Shown here: piece by piece, positions 10,812-22,671 of the stretch | Layout of the letters: each line of letters starts with the position of its first letter | Numbering within the stretch: the first letter of the stretch is position 1 | Source: Haemaphysalis longicornis | Taxonomy: Eukaryota > Arthropoda > Arachnida > Ixodida > Ixodidae | Direction of reading: 5' to 3' | Assembly (NCBI GenBank): GCA_013339765.2 | Contig: CM023454.1 | Coordinates: 59,845,860-59,909,859, forward strand | DNA: 64,000 nucleotides | Translations under genes and position numbers: made by a program | The notes under the pieces: model-generated | What the model was told of the DNA's origin: nothing | The model's database searches: none | What the model saw: only the letters and a program-made list of their open reading frames with translations

Positions 10812-13800
10812 ATATGCTTTTAAATTCGATGTACATGATCGCTTCTACTAGCGGAACCATAAAATCTCCTTGACAACGCAGCTGCTAGGGTGAACCAAAT
10901 GCAGGATTATCTGCATTATAGAAGGAGCATACAACCCTACTTAAAAGTTGCGTATGTACGGAATTATGGGAATACGGAGTTCATACGTAGTGTTGAGCCC
11001 CCAATCCTAATGAATGTAGAAAGTAGTTCTACCAACAAGGGAATCATTAGTTTGCACTGTATGAACGTTTGGCGCAGTTTTGGTGTTTTTATCTTCAATA
11101 GGAGGCAAAATCACGCCGTGTATAATTTTCGTATACTTCCTATATACGGAATTCATACGGATAGTGATTTCGCTGTTCTAGTGATCATGCAAACTTAAAA
11201 CAGGTGCCACATTTGGCAACAGGCACTCACTATTTCATTTTCATGTGCTTCTCAATAAACCTTTCTTGTTTTGTGGCGGCTTTTTGTCATGCTAGGAATG
11301 CACTCCGCATTCCTATAATTCCGCATCTACGGAACGGTTCAGGAGGGAACTAGCTCAAGTCCTGGTACCGACGCTCAGCAAATACTTCTCAAAAACAAAA
11401 AAGTTGTTTCAAAGTAAGGAGTAGGAAATGATTGAGACAATAGGGATGTTTTCGGCCATTTGAGTGGAGGAGAATATATTAAATCGCTTTCTGAGGTGAG
11501 CACCAAACACGTCACACTAGTTTTGTCGGACGTTAAGGTGAAGGAGAGATGTTCAAATGAACTCCAAGAAGTACCATGAGAAATATGCAGTTCTCGTTCA
11601 CTACAAGCTCTGTTGTTCTTGCAGTATTTTTGATAAATATCTTTGGCAGATAACGGTGACATACCTGGAAAATAAACAACTTTTTTCTGACATAATACAA
11701 TGTAGAAAAAAACGCCGCGAAATTCTATGCCAGCTGAAAGTACCTGCGTCTCTTTAGTTATTGCCTAAGCCACCTCTGATTTTTATTGCAGCCATTCACC
11801 GATTGTAACTAGGAAGCCGATAGTTCTGCCGACCAATAAAATCCGAAATACTGGCCGGGAGAAACAGTGAATTGGAAAGGATCGACAGGTGGCCAGTCTG
11901 TCGTCATCATGATAAGTTTCACGCAACTCTGAAGCCGGCAATACTTACTATTGCTGGTAGTGCACACGGCTGCATTTTTAGAGACGACAGTTTTGTTTGG
12001 GCTAGTTGAACGCAGAAATTGTGGTCTGTCTGTATCTCTCTCGGTCTTTGTGTCTGTGTGCGACACGATTGAGCCACCCGAACCACGTGAAACCAACTGC
12101 GCAATAGTCTTATATACCCAAAGTCATGTCCAAATGTCTAACTCCGGTGTTAATGTTCATATATGTCAAAATTGATGAACAAAAACAAGTGATTACGCAA
12201 ACATAAGGCAGAAAGCCAGTACATCCAGTTACATTTGCAGTGTTATCTTACGAGAAAATTTATCGATGCCGGGTTTTTTATAAAGCAAAAGAAATAGTAC
12301 ATCAACTGCAGAAATCTGTCACCCGCTGTGGACTGTGCTACCTGGCGGAATTGAACAACACAACGGCAATAGCAACAAAAGATTCCCCTAGATTGGATCC
12401 ACGTTCCGCTTGAAACGATCGTGGAGTGGGGCAACGATTTTATATAAAGGTTTCAGTCAGGTCTGCGCCGTACGGCCGCGCTGAAATCGATGCACCCTAT
12501 ATGGAGCAATAGAACACGGTAATTTTAAATGGACTCGAGAAAACCTTAGTGTGTTGAGGAAAAAGAGGAATTAACTTGCACGCGCACCAGTCGACTATCT
12601 TCTTTCATCGACAAATGCAAAGAAAGGAACAGGTACGCGGCTTTTTTTCCTTTCTACCAAAGCAATATGGTATTCGAAGTACAATTAAAAGACATATATT
12701 ACACGCATTTTACTTGTAAAGTTGTGCACCACATCGTCCACGTTTGGTGTACCGGAACAACACAAAAAATACAAGAGCTGAATATCCTCTCAGCATTGTT
12801 AACATGCGTGAGTTGTTTAGAACGCCAATTTTATTCTAAACATTTTGTGTATTTCAAATATGCTTTCTTGCATCGGTTATGAGCTTAAAAAGCAGTCCCA
12901 ACAAAATGTAGGAAGCAATGTATATTCAATGCATTTAAGAAACGACGCGCGAAGGTAAAACAGGCGGGGGGCCGGCGTGCCCAGCTGCTACTACATCTTT
13001 CGTTACTACGTCGCCATGTTTTTCTACACACGCCTTCAAAATTCCCATGGTTCAGCAACTCACCTAAGCCAGAAGAACAAACAAGGACCAGGATCTGGCT
13101 AGAACCTTTAGTTCAGATGCCGCGAAGCTTTAAATGTTAATATTACGCAGAAATGAAACAGGCAAGTTATCGTCTGGTAACCTACGTAAGCCCTGATGAT
13201 AAGGCCGGTCATTGCAATAATGATGGCGAGGTTGATACAAAGACACAAAAAAGGCGCACGCCCGTTTTTATGGCGCTACCCCTGCTAGGGGAGTATATTG
13301 CGTTGGCACCGCCGTCGCTCTTGCACGGATCACGGACAAGATCCCTTTCCCCGAGCAGCATCGTCCCGATGGTGAAGCTTACATGTGTTTACCGTGCAGG
13401 AAAAGGAAGTGGTCTTGGGGTAGCTGTATCGCGAAAGGAAAAAAAAATTGTTCACATGACGTAAACCTTCTCGGGTAGCAATTCACGACGTGTTGCCACA
13501 CCAGCAGCGTCGGGTAATGGCTTGCAACTTTCAGTGTAGATTAGGTACCTTGTGCATTCCTAAATATTGGCGTAGAAGGTTGTCCAAAATCTCTCGAATT
13601 CGAAAAAACATCCAAAGCCAAAGTACGTCACTCTGTTAAAATGCTTAGAGAAGGAGGTGAAGCTCCTAGCTAGAGGGGCCTACGGGCTACGAGCAACGGA
13701 GGCGGCCGAGCTTCCGCGATTGTTTAGCGTGCTGTAAAAAATTCTAGGCTGTGTTTTCATACCTGTCATTCATATTGCGAAGCAACATGGGTTTTCGCAT

Positions 13801-14869
13801 TGCAGAATATTCTTTCTTTTTTTTAAACTGAGACCTTTGAGGCGTCACTTGTTGGGGCTTGTTATAAGCAAACGTTGTGTAGGAAAGAACACCTTCCCAG
13901 ACACGGCATTTACCTTCGGCGTGTACGCTGACCTTGTGACCATGTTTTGTTTACCCTTTCCGCCCCGTCGTACAGCCGAGGGTGGTGGACAGCCGCTTTT
14001 TGAAAACCTGTGATGCTGAGAGTCATGACGTACAGTTGCAGTTGTAGGGTGAATGTGGTTTCGAGGTCCGCTTTGAGAACATTAGGATGGCCATGTTGGA
14101 CACATATCCGCGTAATAAAAACCTATGCTAATCCTACCACCCGGGCCTTTGGAAGTGCCTTTCTTTCATCGTACTTACTGAAGTAGTCACTTTCGACAAC
14201 CAGTCCACTGTGAACCAGTAAAAGAAAGAAGTTTTATGCCCAATTTTGTGATTTGATAGGTATCAAGGACATTTCAACCGGTTAGTGAAAAATGGACGGT
14301 ATGCTAGTTCGAGCTTCACATTGTGGAAGTTGCGGCACGTTCGGATGGAGACTCTTACGTATGAGATATATTTAGGCGAGTAATATTTTTTGTTAAGTAT
14401 TAAAAACAGTGTGAAGTAACGTATGTGTACAGATCTAGGCTGCTCATGGAGAGCTGCACAATGTCGTTCAAGAGATTAACGCAGAAGACCAGCACTTGTT
14501 GTGTGCCAGTCGAGGCTGAGTTTATTTTGTTCAACATTCCCCTTCAAACAGTGAACGTGGGCAGGCCTTTAACAGCGTAAGTAGGCCGGCAGTGTTGCCT
14601 TGCGAAACATGAATTAGTGGTAGCGGTTGGTAGTCGCCCTGCTCCTCTTACGAAATGGTGGCAGCACTAAGAATTGTAACAAATAGTGCCTTGTCGGTGT
14701 CATGATAAACCTTGCGAGGATGAGCTACCTGCGGGCTCAACACGCCATCCGCTTCACCATGCAACTTTCCAGCTTGTGTTCATGCCCAACTCTTGATATC
14801 CAGAATGCAGCGTGCCACGCGGCCAGACGGGTTTTAGCGGTTCCGAAGCCATCAGAGGGAGTCTTGGTC

Positions 14870-14909
14870 GGTTAGGACGTTGAACGCATGGTTAGGACGT
14901 TGAACAATT
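14870..14909 (+). repeat. 20-bp tandem duplication
   Basis: GGTTAGGACGTTGAAC recurs exactly at 14870-14885 and 14890-14905 with a 20-base period. Confidence 0.85.
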
Positions 14910-15870
14910 TGATACGCCAACACTACGCCCTCGCACTTCATTTTTATTGCGAAATTTTTGCTTTTTGCTCGGGCGAGCGATTTGTTTCTGCAATCGTTTG
15001 TTCTTTCGACAATATATTGCCATGAGACAGAACAGCACTTGACCCCCAATGCTGGCATCAGCACTAACTACCCTGCCTGCCTCTATTGGTCTACAAGTGG
15101 CCTACCATTGGTGTTATATGTGGGCACTAGCGATGGACTTCGAAAATTTCTTTATGTTTCTTAAACTGTGAAACGTTAACTAATTTGCAATAAAGTACGT
15201 TCAAGGAGCTGCAATACGGAAGCAGTTTGCAACAAATTCTCGTTATCACAAGCACAGAAACTGGAAAAGTGAAATAGACATCTTGGCTGTTTTGAGGTTC
15301 GAAACGACTGCATGCCTGCCAGGGTCATTGCATATGCCGCTACTGATAACGACGTGCCCGAGAGAGAAAAACATCAGATAGTGGAGCAAATTATGATCAG
15401 ATTTCTCTCTTTGAATGTTAGGGATGCAGATTTTGTAGCCTCAAGGAATCGATTGAGCATATCTAGGTGTCCTTGGACTGTCTTGGAGAGCAGGACACCA
15501 TTATATACACACTTTATGCACAGTTGCAACTTCATACCCGACAGAACAATGTGAATCATGCACTGAAATGTTGCGGGAGCAAAGCACAATGCAAAAGTAG
15601 CAATAAAAGTCGATTGGTTGATCAGAATAGACGATTGCCGTCTCAGAAGAGGTGAAACGTGTGCTTTTGGGTGAAATATGAATCGCGGCTAAAGATGCAC
15701 TCTTTAATTTTTGCGCACTCCGCAGCCTTCCACAGAAAGAAAAAAAAAACAGTAAAAGGAAAACTAATAGCAACGAGATAAACACCATACTGAAGGCCGG
15801 GAGAGGTTTCGTAGTGCATAAATCTCGCGTTGTGCTGCCCTTAAAGCCCAAACGAAACACACGTGTATTT

Positions 15871-16010
15871 GCCATTTTAATTTGCTTTTGCATTTGCAAT
15901 GTTTACATTTCAAGCTGTGTGACATCGTAAAGAAGCACCTGCCAGTCAAATTTACTTTTGCATATGCTCTGTTTTCTTTTCAAACTGTGTGTCATAGCAA
16001 GGAAATAAAA
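15871..16010 (+). repeat. two diverged 70-bp tandem units
   Basis: Units 15871-15940 and 15941-16010 both begin GCCA, and CTTTTGCAT, TTTTCAA/TTTCAAG and CTGTGTG.CAT recur at the same offsets with no gap. An old duplication, roughly 70-75% identical by eye. Confidence 0.75.
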
Positions 16011-16469
16011 TGTAGAAGGAAATTAGCATGCAGGAGTGCTGCTTCTGCTCGCAACGATGTTTATATATTTCAATTTAAAGTGACGTTAGAAGTACCACGA
16101 ACGCCCTGTTTTTTTTGTATTTGAAACTGTAGCTTTCGTGGTCTCGCGACAAAGCATATACTCTGCTAATATCAGTGCATTTTACATGGTGCTGTATGAT
16201 GGAGAAAATACAGGCTATGATGGTTAAATTTTGGAAGCTGAAGCCTACAAGGCCTCAAGAAACCACAAAAAATCGACAGACAAGTACGGTGGAAAGAAGT
16301 GTGAAAACAAAAACTATGATGATCATGATGCTTTGAGTTTCATGGCACAAGGCCGACAAGGGCAAAGAGCGCCAAGCACAAAATTATGTGATGAAGGCAG
16401 ATGCGCAATTAAATACTAAATCGTCTCAGTAAAAACAAAAGTGAAGGGATAGCATGAAGATGGGTGGTG

Positions 16470-17390
16470 TAAATGGCCAGGTTGCATTTTAGCATGCTAA
16501 ATGATGAGATGTAAAACCTTGACATCAATGAGACACCTAAAAACACTCTGGATGAAAAACATATGCTCGTCTCCAAAAAGTATGATGGGGCAAATAGTAT
16601 GTGTTGTCTGTACAGTTGTGGAAAGTGTTTGCGTCATGTGGTGTCAAGTGCCTCGCATTGAATGGGTACGTGAACTATGGATAGGGCCGCTCCGCACCTT
16701 CTGCGGGGGTCTTGAAGATCCCGTCAACAGATGCGAGTGCGTTGCATGGGTGTGCCCTGCCGGTAGCCTACCCAAGGAGACTTCCGTGTGTCTGTTTTAC
16801 GAGTGAGCTGCGCACCGTCCCAGGTGTGGTTTTATAACATGTAGTTTATTGTCTGTTTTTCACTCCAGTGTGTTTGTCATGTTCCACGCAAGTGTGGTAA
16901 TATGCATGGCTTGAGGTATGTATGGTGTACCGTTTTAATAACTACAATGTCCCTGAGTGCAGCAGTAGCGGCTCTCTCATCTTCCAACTCGTTCCCAGCG
17001 ATCCCAGCACGTTGTGGGACCTAGCAGAGGAGCATCTCATGATTTTTATTGTGCTCAGATATGATAGTGTTGAATACAAGAACTAACTATGTGGTTTTCG
17101 GGGGGCTTGTGCGATGATAGTGCGCGAACAACACTCAAATAATCTGTATAGATCATGGAGTTCGAAATGTGAATTTGAAGAATGTCTCTCACAATCAGTA
17201 AAATTTTATTAGCTTCTGTTAAAAAAAATGGTTGTGTGTACGCTCGTTATTCTGAGTGCATTGAAATTTGAACCATGAGCAGCACAGGACACCATAGTCG
17301 AGGTTTTAGAAGCGTTACTGTAAAATTCTGCACATGGGTATTTATACTGCAAAAAAAGAATGTGCTGCAGTATTGCTACTCGCGGTGCCC
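16470..17390 (-). pseudogene. LINE ORF2 RNase H and C-terminal domain, decayed
   Basis: CAEFYSNASKTSTMVSCAAH (about 17300) corresponds to the start of RNase H, with Asn where the catalytic Asp is expected. VPQRAGIAGNELEDERAATA (about 17010) is the VPxHxGIxGNExAD motif with His changed to Arg. GHTHATHSHLLTGSSRPPPQ, then CGAALS and HVPIQCEALDTT in another frame, match the C-terminal LINE domain at 16.8-16.6 kb. Several stops and frame changes lie between. This domain belongs to the same ORF2 as the RT directly upstream on this strand. Confidence 0.7.
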
Positions 17391-19203
17391 GGTTTTGGTC
17401 AAGTTTTATAAAAGAAAGGGCGCAGGACACAGGACTAACTTTCGAAGGTGGTAAAATGTCTGAAAAGGATAGTATGTACACATCTAAAAACGAAGCCCTG
17501 AGATGCGAGGCTCACTCTCTCACTCTAGGTGAAAAGGGCAGAGGAACAGATAAGCAATTCACAAACAGCAGAGATATGGATGTGTCGTCAAAGACAGGAT
17601 ATAAAAGGATGGTTGTTCAGCGATGCATTTTTAAAAGAATAAATCAAGGCCATGTACGTCCGTTGGTTGTCAAGGCACTATTTGTCACACTCGACATACA
17701 GACTCTCGACAGGGCTAGTTCGAAAAGCACCCGATGAAGAGGAAACCCCAAGTCTGGCACTGGTTCAAGCATTCACAACCCGGTTTTAGTCGCCGACCCG
17801 TACACCACACGGCCATAGTCCAAACGAGAACCAACCAAAAACAGCTTCAGAGCCATAGCAGGAGTTCCTTATCAGAACCATACGAGTGGTGTGAGACGAC
17901 CTATGATATTCATTGTTTTGGGACATTTATGCTTAAGTTCCTTGATGTTTGGAATGAACTTTAGTTTGTGGTCAAACACGAACACCTAGAAACTTGTGTC
18001 TTCGTTTACAGGAAGCGATACGCCTTTAAGAGTAATGCCTGGGTCCGGATGAACCCTGCACTTCCTGGTGAACAAAACACAGGAGCTTTTTGCAGGATTC
18101 AAGTTTAAAGCTATTCTTGTCTGCCCAGCTGGAGAGTTTCTTTACACCAAGTTGGACCTGACGTTCACAGATTGACATATCACATGATATAAAGGATAGC
18201 TTTGCGTCGTTTACATACATGGAATAAGACAGTGTAGGTGGCAGCGCCTTTCCAGTGAGTTCATGTTTAGTAAGAAGAAAGTGCAGCTAAACACGCTACC
18301 TTGTGGCACGCCATTTCCATGCACGTGAACCTTGGAGAGTGCACTACTTACTGTCCCTCAAAACGTTCTATCCGACAAGTAACTAGCAAGTGTGCTTAAC
18401 ATGTTACTAGAAACCCCAAATGACTTGAGGTCACTGAAGATCCCGTAACGCCAAGCGGTGTCGCAGGCCTTCTCGAGGTCGAAAAACACAGTTAAACAAT
18501 ACTGCTTACGCACGAAGGCGTCCTCGATGTACGAGTCAAGTGCGACGAGTTGATCGCTTGTCGGTTGCGCCACCCTGACGCCTGACTGGGAGCTCTCGAG
18601 AAGACCGTTGTACACAAGCAAGTAAAGGAGCCTCCAATTTATCATTTCTCCAGAATCTTGCACAGGCTGCTCGTCAGGGCTATAGGACGGTAACTTGAGG
18701 TGGTCGACAAGTCCTTTCTCTTTTTCAAGAAAGCAACTAATATGGCCTTCAAGAGTGTGGAATGCCCCCCGAAAGCTATATTTTATTATATGGATGATGA
18801 AGTGTTCCAAGTGTGTCTCCGTGTAGGTGTTGTATCTTTGTATATATGTGATATTGTCTGGGTTAGGAGGTGAGGGTGTAGACAAGCTCAAAGGAGCTCT
18901 CAGCTCATGCAGTGAATACTCTTAGTTATAAGAAGATGTTGACCCGTGGTTCTCTAGTATAGGCTTCCTTCCGCCGATTGTGTTTGTTGTGGTTTATGAA
19001 AGTCTTTCTGTAGTGTGCTGAACTGGACACGGGTTGGAAGCGTTGTGTGAGTGTGTCAGCCTGGCTTTCGAATGTGTCCCCTGTTGTGCTGACCAGAGGC
19101 TGGCAGGGTGTTTGTCGTACCTGGCAGTTAGTGTATTCGTGTCCATACTTTTTGTGTGTCGCTGTATATGGTACCGGATGTTATAAATTCGCGCCAACAC
19201 TCT
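17390..19203 (-). pseudogene. LINE ORF2 reverse transcriptase, catalytic box altered
   Basis: LTVFFDLEKACDTAWRYGIF (about 18480) holds the first catalytic Asp. GVPQGSVF follows in a second frame near 18330, and YSMYVNDAKLSFIS (about 18215) is the catalytic box with YVND in place of YVDD. LSICERQ-type sequence and KLSSWADKNSFKLE match the thumb region. Upstream, a shifted segment around 18.9-18.75 kb corresponds to the RT N-terminus. LSSGAFRTSPVESLY near 17720 belongs to the connection. The D to N change alone should abolish polymerisation. Confidence 0.8.
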
Positions 19204-19613
19204 CATTTTGCCTCATGGCGCACACGTTTTCCCATCGCCTCTGCCCTTTTGAAAAATAAAAGTTTTACCGACGTGGGGTACTGACGGACAATAACGCACG
19301 CCGTGTTCTGAGCCTGTCGCGTACGCCTACAGTCCTCATTCCACCACGGCCTCCTCTCACGGCGTGCGACACGAGATGCGTGGGGAATGGACTTTTCGGT
19401 GGCATTGAGGATGTGTGCCGTCAGAAGTTGGGTAGCTTTTTCAATGGGTAAGTGTCTTAATACTGTGTAGTGCGGTTGGGATGTGTCTGTAAATGTATTC
19501 CAGTTAGCTCTTGCTTCATTGAAGCTGTTCTGGGAAGATAGACTGCATGGGTCTTTGCTTATATAGGTTACTGAGGTGGGGCAGTGGTAACTACTATATA
19601 GGTAAGGTCGCAC
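19203..19613 (-). pseudogene. LINE ORF2 segment between endonuclease and RT
   Basis: An open frame of 136 codons: SQNSFNEARANWNTFTDTS, then THILNATEKSIPHASRVARR-like sequence and RRPWWNEDCRRTRQAQNTA. The PWWNxEC(x)RA-type motif is a constant landmark between the endonuclease and RT in I/Jockey LINEs. In line with the flanking domains and on the same strand. Confidence 0.8.
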
Positions 19614-20195
19614 ACCCCACTCAACACAGGGAAAGAAAATTGCAGAACCAATCCCAAGTCAAGATTTGAGCATGTATTGTGTCGTAGAAAATGGTATATA
19701 AGCTGTTTCTTATTGAAAAGGCGTGCTCCTCAGGACGTTAATTACTTCTCTATCAGGCGACCTCGGACATCCGTGCTAGAAAATCCCCAAAGAGAATGGT
19801 GTGGATTAGGGTCGCCTGTTAGGATGTTTGTTTCTGCAGCTGGTCAACCAGTGCCCCGAAGTCAGAGCTTGAACGTGCAAGATCAGGAGGAATGTATATG
19901 GAGCATACCGTAATCAACCCATTAAAGTTCAACGAAAATGTTCAAAGTGACTAGGTGGAATAGTAAGTATTTTCCGGGCGATTATGGCCACACCGCCAGA
20001 AAAGTGTGTGGAGCCAGTCCTGTCCTTTCTAAATACCCTGTAAATATTCAAGAAATTTGTCTGATTGGAATTCAAATGTGTTTCCTGTACGCACATTTCA
20101 CTTGGCTGATAAGCATGCAGTAGTATTTTGTATACATCGTCAAGATTTCTAAGAACGCCTCTGGAGTTACATTGCATTATGTTTTGTCTTCCCAT
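19613..20195 (-). pseudogene. LINE ORF2 endonuclease
   Basis: Starts MGRQNIMQCNSRGVLRNLDD at 20195 (QCN = catalytic Asn region); YQPSEMCVQETHLNS gives the catalytic QET; FSGGVAIIARK follows. After a frame change ILTGDPNPHHSLWGF-like sequence near 19.8 kb is the GDxN motif, with FSSTDVRGR behind it. The start is chosen because it aligns with the first strand of the EEP fold and is preceded by the ORF1 stop. Confidence 0.75.
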
Positions 20196-20242
20196 TATGA
20201 ATTGTTCGGAAATACTGGAGTGTGTTGTTTATGTATCGTCTT

Positions 20243-20801
20243 TCAGGGCTTGGACTCTCGGATGGGATTTCCGGCCTGTCTAGAGGTTTGGATAACGGGA
20301 CCCATTTCTTTCGCTCGAAGCAAAAAGGTACGGTACACGTCCATCTCATCCTCGGACTTCCTAGGGGTGCCCGATAAATCAGGACGCTTGGACGTGGCAC
20401 CCGTTCGGGTGCCTTTTGTTTTCTCAGCTGCTACCGCCAAAGGTGTCGGCAGCACCACAGGTGGTTCGGGTGGTGCTGCAGAGGAGGGAGCCTATGTGGG
20501 GTCCCCGGTGTTCATCCCCTCCGAAGCCTTCAATGGAAGCAGAGAGGGTAAGGAGGGAGGGGCCGAAACGCCATCGGTCCGAGCAGTGACTGTTGCCACC
20601 ACAGCCGCTGCTGGCTCTGCCAGCGCTATGGTGACTTGCTGGGCTGCCTTAGACAACGCAGGGGGGGGGGGCCCAAGTCCGCCTTGCGGTCGCGGTACTG
20701 AGCAGCCGCCGAAACCAGACGCCGCTCCGCCCCCCGGTGAGTTGCGTCGTCGTACCTCCCCAGAGGGAAATATATGAACTTCATTCGCGTCTCCGGGAAT
20801 G
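20243..20801 (-). pseudogene. LINE ORF1 C-terminal half (left of the insertion)
   Basis: Reads on directly from the right half across the inserted LTR element: SFPETRMKFIYFPLGRYDDA, then a Pro/Ala/Ser/Thr-rich tail ending in KRPDLSGTPRKSEDEMDVYR and GNPIRESKP. A run of 11 G at about 20661-20671 encodes consecutive prolines on this strand and is a likely slippage site. One stop lies inside. The tail's position just before the endonuclease ATG agrees with LINE layout. Confidence 0.7.
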
Positions 20802-20805
20802 AGAT

Positions 20806-21002
20806 TGTGGGCGGCCGATGAAGCGATGTGTCCGAGCCCACGTTTATTGAGTTTGTGCTGGCCGTGCCATCGTCAGGGCGAGGCGAGTGGAACCGAGGTA
20901 CCGTTACAGACAAGGTGCCGTGTGTCGAGGGTCTTCCGTGCCAGCTGGCCAATCTGGTAATGATGATGGTGGCCTTAAGAAGATGATTATGGTGGCGCTA
21001 CA
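20806..21002 (-). repeat. 3' LTR of the miniature element
   Basis: 197 bp, TG...CA ends. It differs from the partner mainly by about 22 extra bases made of a duplicated GATGATNATGGTGG segment near 20.97 kb. Confidence 0.85.
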
Positions 21003-21015
21003 GGGCCCCTCTTCT
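21003..21015 (-). other. polypurine tract of the miniature element
   Basis: On the minus strand AGAAGAGGGGCCC ends exactly where the 3' LTR begins, the position required for plus-strand priming. Confidence 0.6.
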
Positions 21016-21209
21016 AGTGCGGAGCGTGATAGAGAAAACTGAGCTGGGTGCTGTTTTGAGCTGAACTGTGCGTTGAAGCTTGGGAAGGCGGTACCAGAAG
21101 CATTTGTGGAAGTTCACAGGCACGTATAATGTTTGTCCATAGCCAGCGAGAATTCATGAGCAGTCAGTGGTCTAGTGGCAGGCGTTGAGTAAAGGGAATG
21201 GTCCTGGTC

Positions 21210-21637
21210 GTCGAAGAGCCAGCATCCGGGTAAAGGGCTATCTCTGGTGGTTCAGGCTTAGAGTGCGACCACGGACGCGTTGCGGGGTGCGCCATGGGGC
21301 TTAAGAACAGCCTTCTTCAAGTCGTCGTAGGTCTGTGGGCCAGGTGGTGGTCACCGGCGCGGTGCGAGGAGCCCGTCAGGTAGTCGTGTCGCTGCGAAGT
21401 GGTAGCGCAGCGGTTGATAAGAAATTGGATCTCGAGCTGAACCAACCATATGTCGCAGCGAGGGGTGTAGAAGGCCAGACACCCCCAGAGATGTGGGAGC
21501 TCTAGATAGGGGCCCATGATCGCCGACCCGTCACCTAGTGATGGTTCGGGTGCATGGGCCGAGTTCGGTGTCGGAGAAAGAGTGGTGGTGGTAACGGCTG
21601 CAGGTTCTGTTGGGATTGTCGTCTGCCAGGTTTTCAT
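21210..21637 (-). pseudogene. gag N-terminal fragment inside the miniature element
   Basis: ATG at 21637 opens a 106-codon frame rich in Thr/Pro (MKTWQTTIPTEPAAVTTTTL). It then reaches LWGCLAFYTPRCDIWLVQLE and IQFLINRCATTSQRHDYLTG, matching the start of the capsid domain in Mag/gypsy-like elements, where a Trp-rich FW...WFxQxExQF motif is constant. It stops soon after; no nucleocapsid, protease or RT follows before the 3' LTR. Confidence 0.6.
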
Positions 21638-21908
21638 GCTTTAGTGTTTGAAGGTAGTTTCTTTAAGGTCTGTTGAATGACGTCAGAAAATAGTTTCTGT
21701 AATGTCACGAAGTATCTGATTTTGGGGGACCAGATGTCGTTTACATCAAAATGGCGCTCTCGGATGACGAACCATGCAGCGTGGTTTGAGATGGAGTCAA
21801 ACGGAACCAGCAAGGGAAGGACTAGGAGGGTGGGGAACCTTCTTCGCATGCCGTCGTCCACGATGTGGTTCGTGAAACAGCGTTCCAAAGCTATGGCGAA
21901 GCCGCTTG

Positions 21909-21921
21909 TCGGGGTCACCAA
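21909..21921 (-). other. primer-binding site of the miniature element
   Basis: On the minus strand TGGTGACCCCGAC begins 2 bases after the LTR terminus, complementary to a tRNA 3' end of the form GTCGGGGTCACCA. The tRNA is not assigned. Confidence 0.65.
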
Positions 21922-21923
21922 AT

Positions 21924-22098
21924 TGTGGGCAGCAGATGAGGCGGTGTGGGCGAGCCCACATTTATTGAGGTTGCGTTGGCGGTGTCATGCTCAGGACAAG
22001 GCAAGTAGAACCGGGGTGCCGTTCCAGACCAGGTGCCGGCTGGCTGATTGTCTTCTGTGCCAGCTGGCCAATCTGGTAATCATGATGGTGGCGCTACA
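21924..22098 (-). repeat. 5' LTR of the miniature element
   Basis: 175 bp, TG...CA ends, AATAAATGTGGGCTC inside; matches the left LTR along its length. Confidence 0.85.
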
Positions 22099-22102
22099 AG
22101 AT

Positions 22103-22671
22103 GTTCACGGTTACTTTGAGATTGATAATCTTATTTTCCTGTTGAAATTGTTCACCCCTGTGGGACCATGCCGCTTGCGGCTTCTGACAGTTTGCACAGG
22201 TGAAGGTGGTTGAGTCACAGTTTTGGGTGGCCTGGTCATTTGCGGCGCATATCTCGCAGGTCGGTTTGCCGCAGAAAGAAGTTGTAGGGCGCCCGAACCG
22301 CTGGCACTTATAGCAGCGGGGCGGGTTCGGTATGTGCGGACGTACACCACAGCTAATGAAACCAGCAATTATGTTTCAGGTAGTTTTAATCTGCTGAATG
22401 TCAGGATTATGTTCTTTGTTGGTATTTCTACATTGTCACGTCGGATGGTGATTCTCCTGACAGCTGTTACGTAATGATCCTTCACGCCTTCCAGAAAGTC
22501 AGCCTCTGTTTCACTTAGCAGATCTGGCTCAGATATAACACCCTGCGAGCTGTTGAGGCTGCGATGCGGTGTGGCAGATCTCAGATGTCCAGATCTGCCA
22601 TGCGGGTTCTGGTCGGGAGATTGGTGGCTTGCTGGTGCGTCTTCACTTAAACCAACCCTTCGCCTGTTCAT
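22103..22671 (-). pseudogene. LINE ORF1 with zinc-knuckle motifs (right of the insertion)
   Basis: ATG at 22671 (MNRRRVGLSEDAPA), then HRSLNSSQGVISEPDLLSET and AVRRITIRRDNVEIPTKNII, the conserved pre-knuckle domain of I-type ORF1. In the next frame come CYKCQRFGRPTTSFC, CEICAANDQATQNC and CANCQ. The first two knuckles have Arg and Gln where the metal-binding His should be. ORF1 binds LINE RNA. The reading frame is cut by the LTR insertion at 22102 and resumes at 20801. Confidence 0.8.

Larger units (their letters stand above)
10812..16469. other. unassigned AT-rich DNA
   Basis: About 5.7 kb without a recognisable protein, RNA gene or complete transposon. Reading frames reach at most about 130 codons and show no domain I can name. 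Two small tandem repeats (14870-14909 and 15871-16010) are described separately. Probably intergenic or intronic tick DNA plus repeats too decayed to identify. Confidence 0.5.
20806..22098 (-). mobile_element. miniature LTR retrotransposon (no pol) with perfect 4-bp TSD
   Basis: LTRs at 20806-21002 and 21924-22098 flank 921 bases. In minus orientation each LTR begins TGTAGCGCCACCAT and ends GCCCACA; AATAAA(A/C)GTGGGCTC lies inside. The sequence AGAT stands at 20802-20805 and again at 22099-22102, a clean target duplication. A primer-binding-like TGGTGACCCCGAC follows the 5' LTR, and AGAAGAGGGGCCC precedes the 3' LTR. Inside is only a gag N-terminal piece. It resembles TRIM-type or internally deleted gypsy derivatives that move with helper enzymes. 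Confidence 0.85.

Noticed and set aside
20172..20777. Open frame of 201 codons on the plus strand
   Set aside because: It is the antisense of the LINE ORF1 C-terminal region, whose minus-strand translation fits the family.
21677..22213. Open frame of 178 codons on the plus strand
   Set aside because: It crosses the LTR/LINE junction at 22098 and has no domain; an accident of joined repeats.
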